Below, in pieces: positions 5,424 to 6,639 of a stretch of 6,639 nucleotides of DNA. Under the pieces are notes generated by a model. That model saw nothing but the letters and a program-made list of their open reading frames with translations. It was not told the DNA's origin and did not search any database. Each line of letters opens with the position of its first letter. The first letter of the stretch is position 1. The stretch comes from Methylotenera sp. UBA6020 (GTDB lineage Bacteria > Pseudomonadota > Gammaproteobacteria > Burkholderiales > Methylophilaceae), in NCBI GenBank assembly GCA_002429455.1, contig DIZU01000223.1:357-6995 (forward strand). Direction: 5' to 3'. The position numbers were made by a program, and so were the translations under genes.

Positions 5424-6639
5424 ATGTCTATTCCCAATCCGTCGTCTCATCCTATTATCAATGCTGATCTTGTAATTGAAGCACGTTGGATTGCAACGGT
5501 GGTTTCTATTCAACCGATACTGGAAAGCCATTCGGTAGTTATTCAAGCCGGAGTTATTGTTGATCTGTTGCCTATATCCGCAGCCAGGCAAAAATACACT
5601 GCTACTACCTTAGTCTGTTTAGATGATCACGTACTAATCCCTGGCTTAATAAACTTACATACCCATGCTGCGATGAGCTTAATGCGTGGAATCGCCGATG
5701 ACATGCCTTTGATGGCATGGCTAGACCAGCATATATGGCCTGCCGAGCAAGCCGTAGTTTCTGAGCACTATGTAAAAGATGCCACATTATTAGCCTGTGC
5801 AGAAATGTTAAGTGGCGGCATCACTTGCTTTAATGACATGTATTTCTACCCGCAAGCGACCGCTATCACGGCTAGCGAAGCGGGCATGCGGGCTAATCTG
5901 GGTTTAATCGTCCTTGAGTTTCCATCTGCATATGCCAGTGATGCAGATGACTATTTACAAAAGGGTTTTGCCGCACATGACAGCTGGCGTAATAACCCGC
6001 TGATCAGCTCATCTATTGCGCCGCATGCGCCTTATACCGTTTCCGATCAGACTTTTGAAAAAGTGATTACTTATGCCGAGCAGTTGGGGCTTGGCATCCA
6101 TACCCATTTACATGAAACTCGTGATGAAGTTGCACAAAGTGAAGCGCAGTATGGCCTTAGGCCATTACAACGACTAGCGGAGTTTGGCCTGCTTGGGCCA
6201 AACCTTGTTGCAGCGCATTGTGTGCATTTGCAAAGTAATGAAATCGAGATGCTGGCTGAGTATGGTTGCCATGTTGCGCATTGTCCAAGCTCTAATTTGA
6301 AACTGGCTAGCGGCATCGCCCCAGTAGCACAATTGCTGGCACAGGGTGTTAACGTGGGCTTAGGCACCGACGGTGCTGCCAGCAACAACCGTTTAGATGT
6401 TTTTGCCGAAATGCGCTTAAGTGCGCTATTGGCCAAGGGTGTGAGTGGGGATGCTACGGTCATTCCTGCGCACCAGGCACTTGAAATGGCAACAATTAAT
6501 GCTGCCAAAGCCCTTGGTTTAGATCATAAAGTTGGTTCAATTGAAGTAGGCAAGCTGGCAGATATGGCAGCTGTAAAACTGAGTGATCTTGCTATGAACC
6601 CTTGCTATGATCCAATATCACATTTAGTCTATACCTGTG
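5424..6639 (+). CDS. mtaD: TRZ/ATZ-family amidohydrolase, MTA/SAH deaminase type (3' truncated)
   Basis: The visible 405 residues belong to the cytosolic metal-dependent amidohydrolases that deaminate 5'-methylthioadenosine or S-adenosylhomocysteine; the same family includes triazine hydrolases. LIPGLINLHTHAAM (71-84) carries metal ligands H79 and H81. THLHET (227-232) carries ligand H228 and the substrate-binding E231. AAHCVHL (263-269) carries the conserved H265. GTDGAASNN (314-322) carries ligand D316. AHCPSSNLKLASG (285-297) and the C-terminal MATINAAKALG and VGKLADM segments also fit. About 35-40 residues should be missing beyond the window. The ATG at 5424 follows the ompA terminator by 18 bases, has no ribosome site, and is preceded by an extended -10 element. 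Related betaproteobacteria often place this gene before ubiG, but that cannot be seen here. The exact substrate cannot be read from the sequence; in this context SAH or MTA recycling is most likely. Confidence 0.85.
   Translation, partial: MSIPNPSSHPIINADLVIEARWIATVVSIQPILESHSVVIQAGVIVDLLPISAARQKYTATTLVCLDDHVLIPGLINLHTHAAMSLMRGIADDMPLMAWLDQHIWPAEQAVVSEHYVKDATLLACAEMLSGGITCFNDMYFYPQATAITASEAGMRANLGLIVLEFPSAYASDADDYLQKGFAAHDSWRNNPLISSSIAPHAPYTVSDQTFEKVITYAEQLGLGIHTHLHETRDEVAQSEAQYGLRPLQRLAEFGLLGPNLVAAHCVHLQSNEIEMLAEYGCHVAHCPSSNLKLASGIAPVAQLLAQGVNVGLGTDGAASNNRLDVFAEMRLSALLAKGVSGDATVIPAHQALEMATINAAKALGLDHKVGSIEVGKLADMAAVKLSDLAMNPCYDPISHLVYTC

Noticed and set aside
6071..6508. Reverse-strand open frame opposite the amidohydrolase
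   Set aside because: Composition is Ser/Ala/Cys-rich without motifs, whereas the + strand encodes conserved metal-binding residues over the same bases.

Overview
The window looks like a contig end from a methylotrophic betaproteobacterium, probably Methylophilaceae (Methylotenera, Methylophilus or Methylobacillus type). This rests on tetrahydromethanopterin/methanofuran cofactor genes sitting next to ordinary proteobacterial genes (purA, an ompA-type porin, an mtaD-type amidohydrolase) and on a base composition that looks mid-40s percent GC by eye. Family assignments come from reading the translations and remembered family motifs; no database was searched. All genes are on the + strand.

Layout: bases 1-28 are not genomic. 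They match a slightly corrupted Nextera/Tn5 sequencing adapter, so the contig truly begins inside purA (adenylosuccinate synthetase, C-terminal half, ending at 674). Then come four closely spaced genes typical of the bacterial H4MPT-linked formaldehyde oxidation gene set: dmrB (713-1285, flavin-dependent dihydromethanopterin reductase), a DUF6513 dihydropteroate synthase-like protein (1291-2712), a DUF447 split-barrel protein (best start 2782, to 3357) and mfnB (3404-4075, (5-formylfuran-3-yl)methyl phosphate synthase). DmrB would make the final reduction to H4MPT and MfnB would make the first furan precursor of methanofuran. The two DUF proteins have no firmly established role and are the most attractive unknowns here.

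A separate unit follows. A strong sigma-70-like promoter (TTGCAC-17 bp-TAATAT, 4124-4152), carrying a perfect inverted repeat in its core, drives an OmpA-family outer membrane protein (4192-5283) with a signal peptide, an eight-strand-type barrel, a Pro-rich hinge and a peptidoglycan-binding domain. It is closed by a clear intrinsic terminator (5381-5405). Immediately after the terminator's T-run lies an extended -10 element so close to the next ATG (5424) that the transcript may be leaderless. That gene is an MTA/SAH deaminase-type (TRZ/ATZ family) amidohydrolase that runs off the window's 3' end.

No tRNA, rRNA, CRISPR array, insertion sequence or phage gene was seen. No stretch over 300 bases lacks a gene. 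The longest gaps are 4076-4191 (the ompA promoter region) and 5284-5423 (AT-rich sequence with the terminator and the mtaD promoter).
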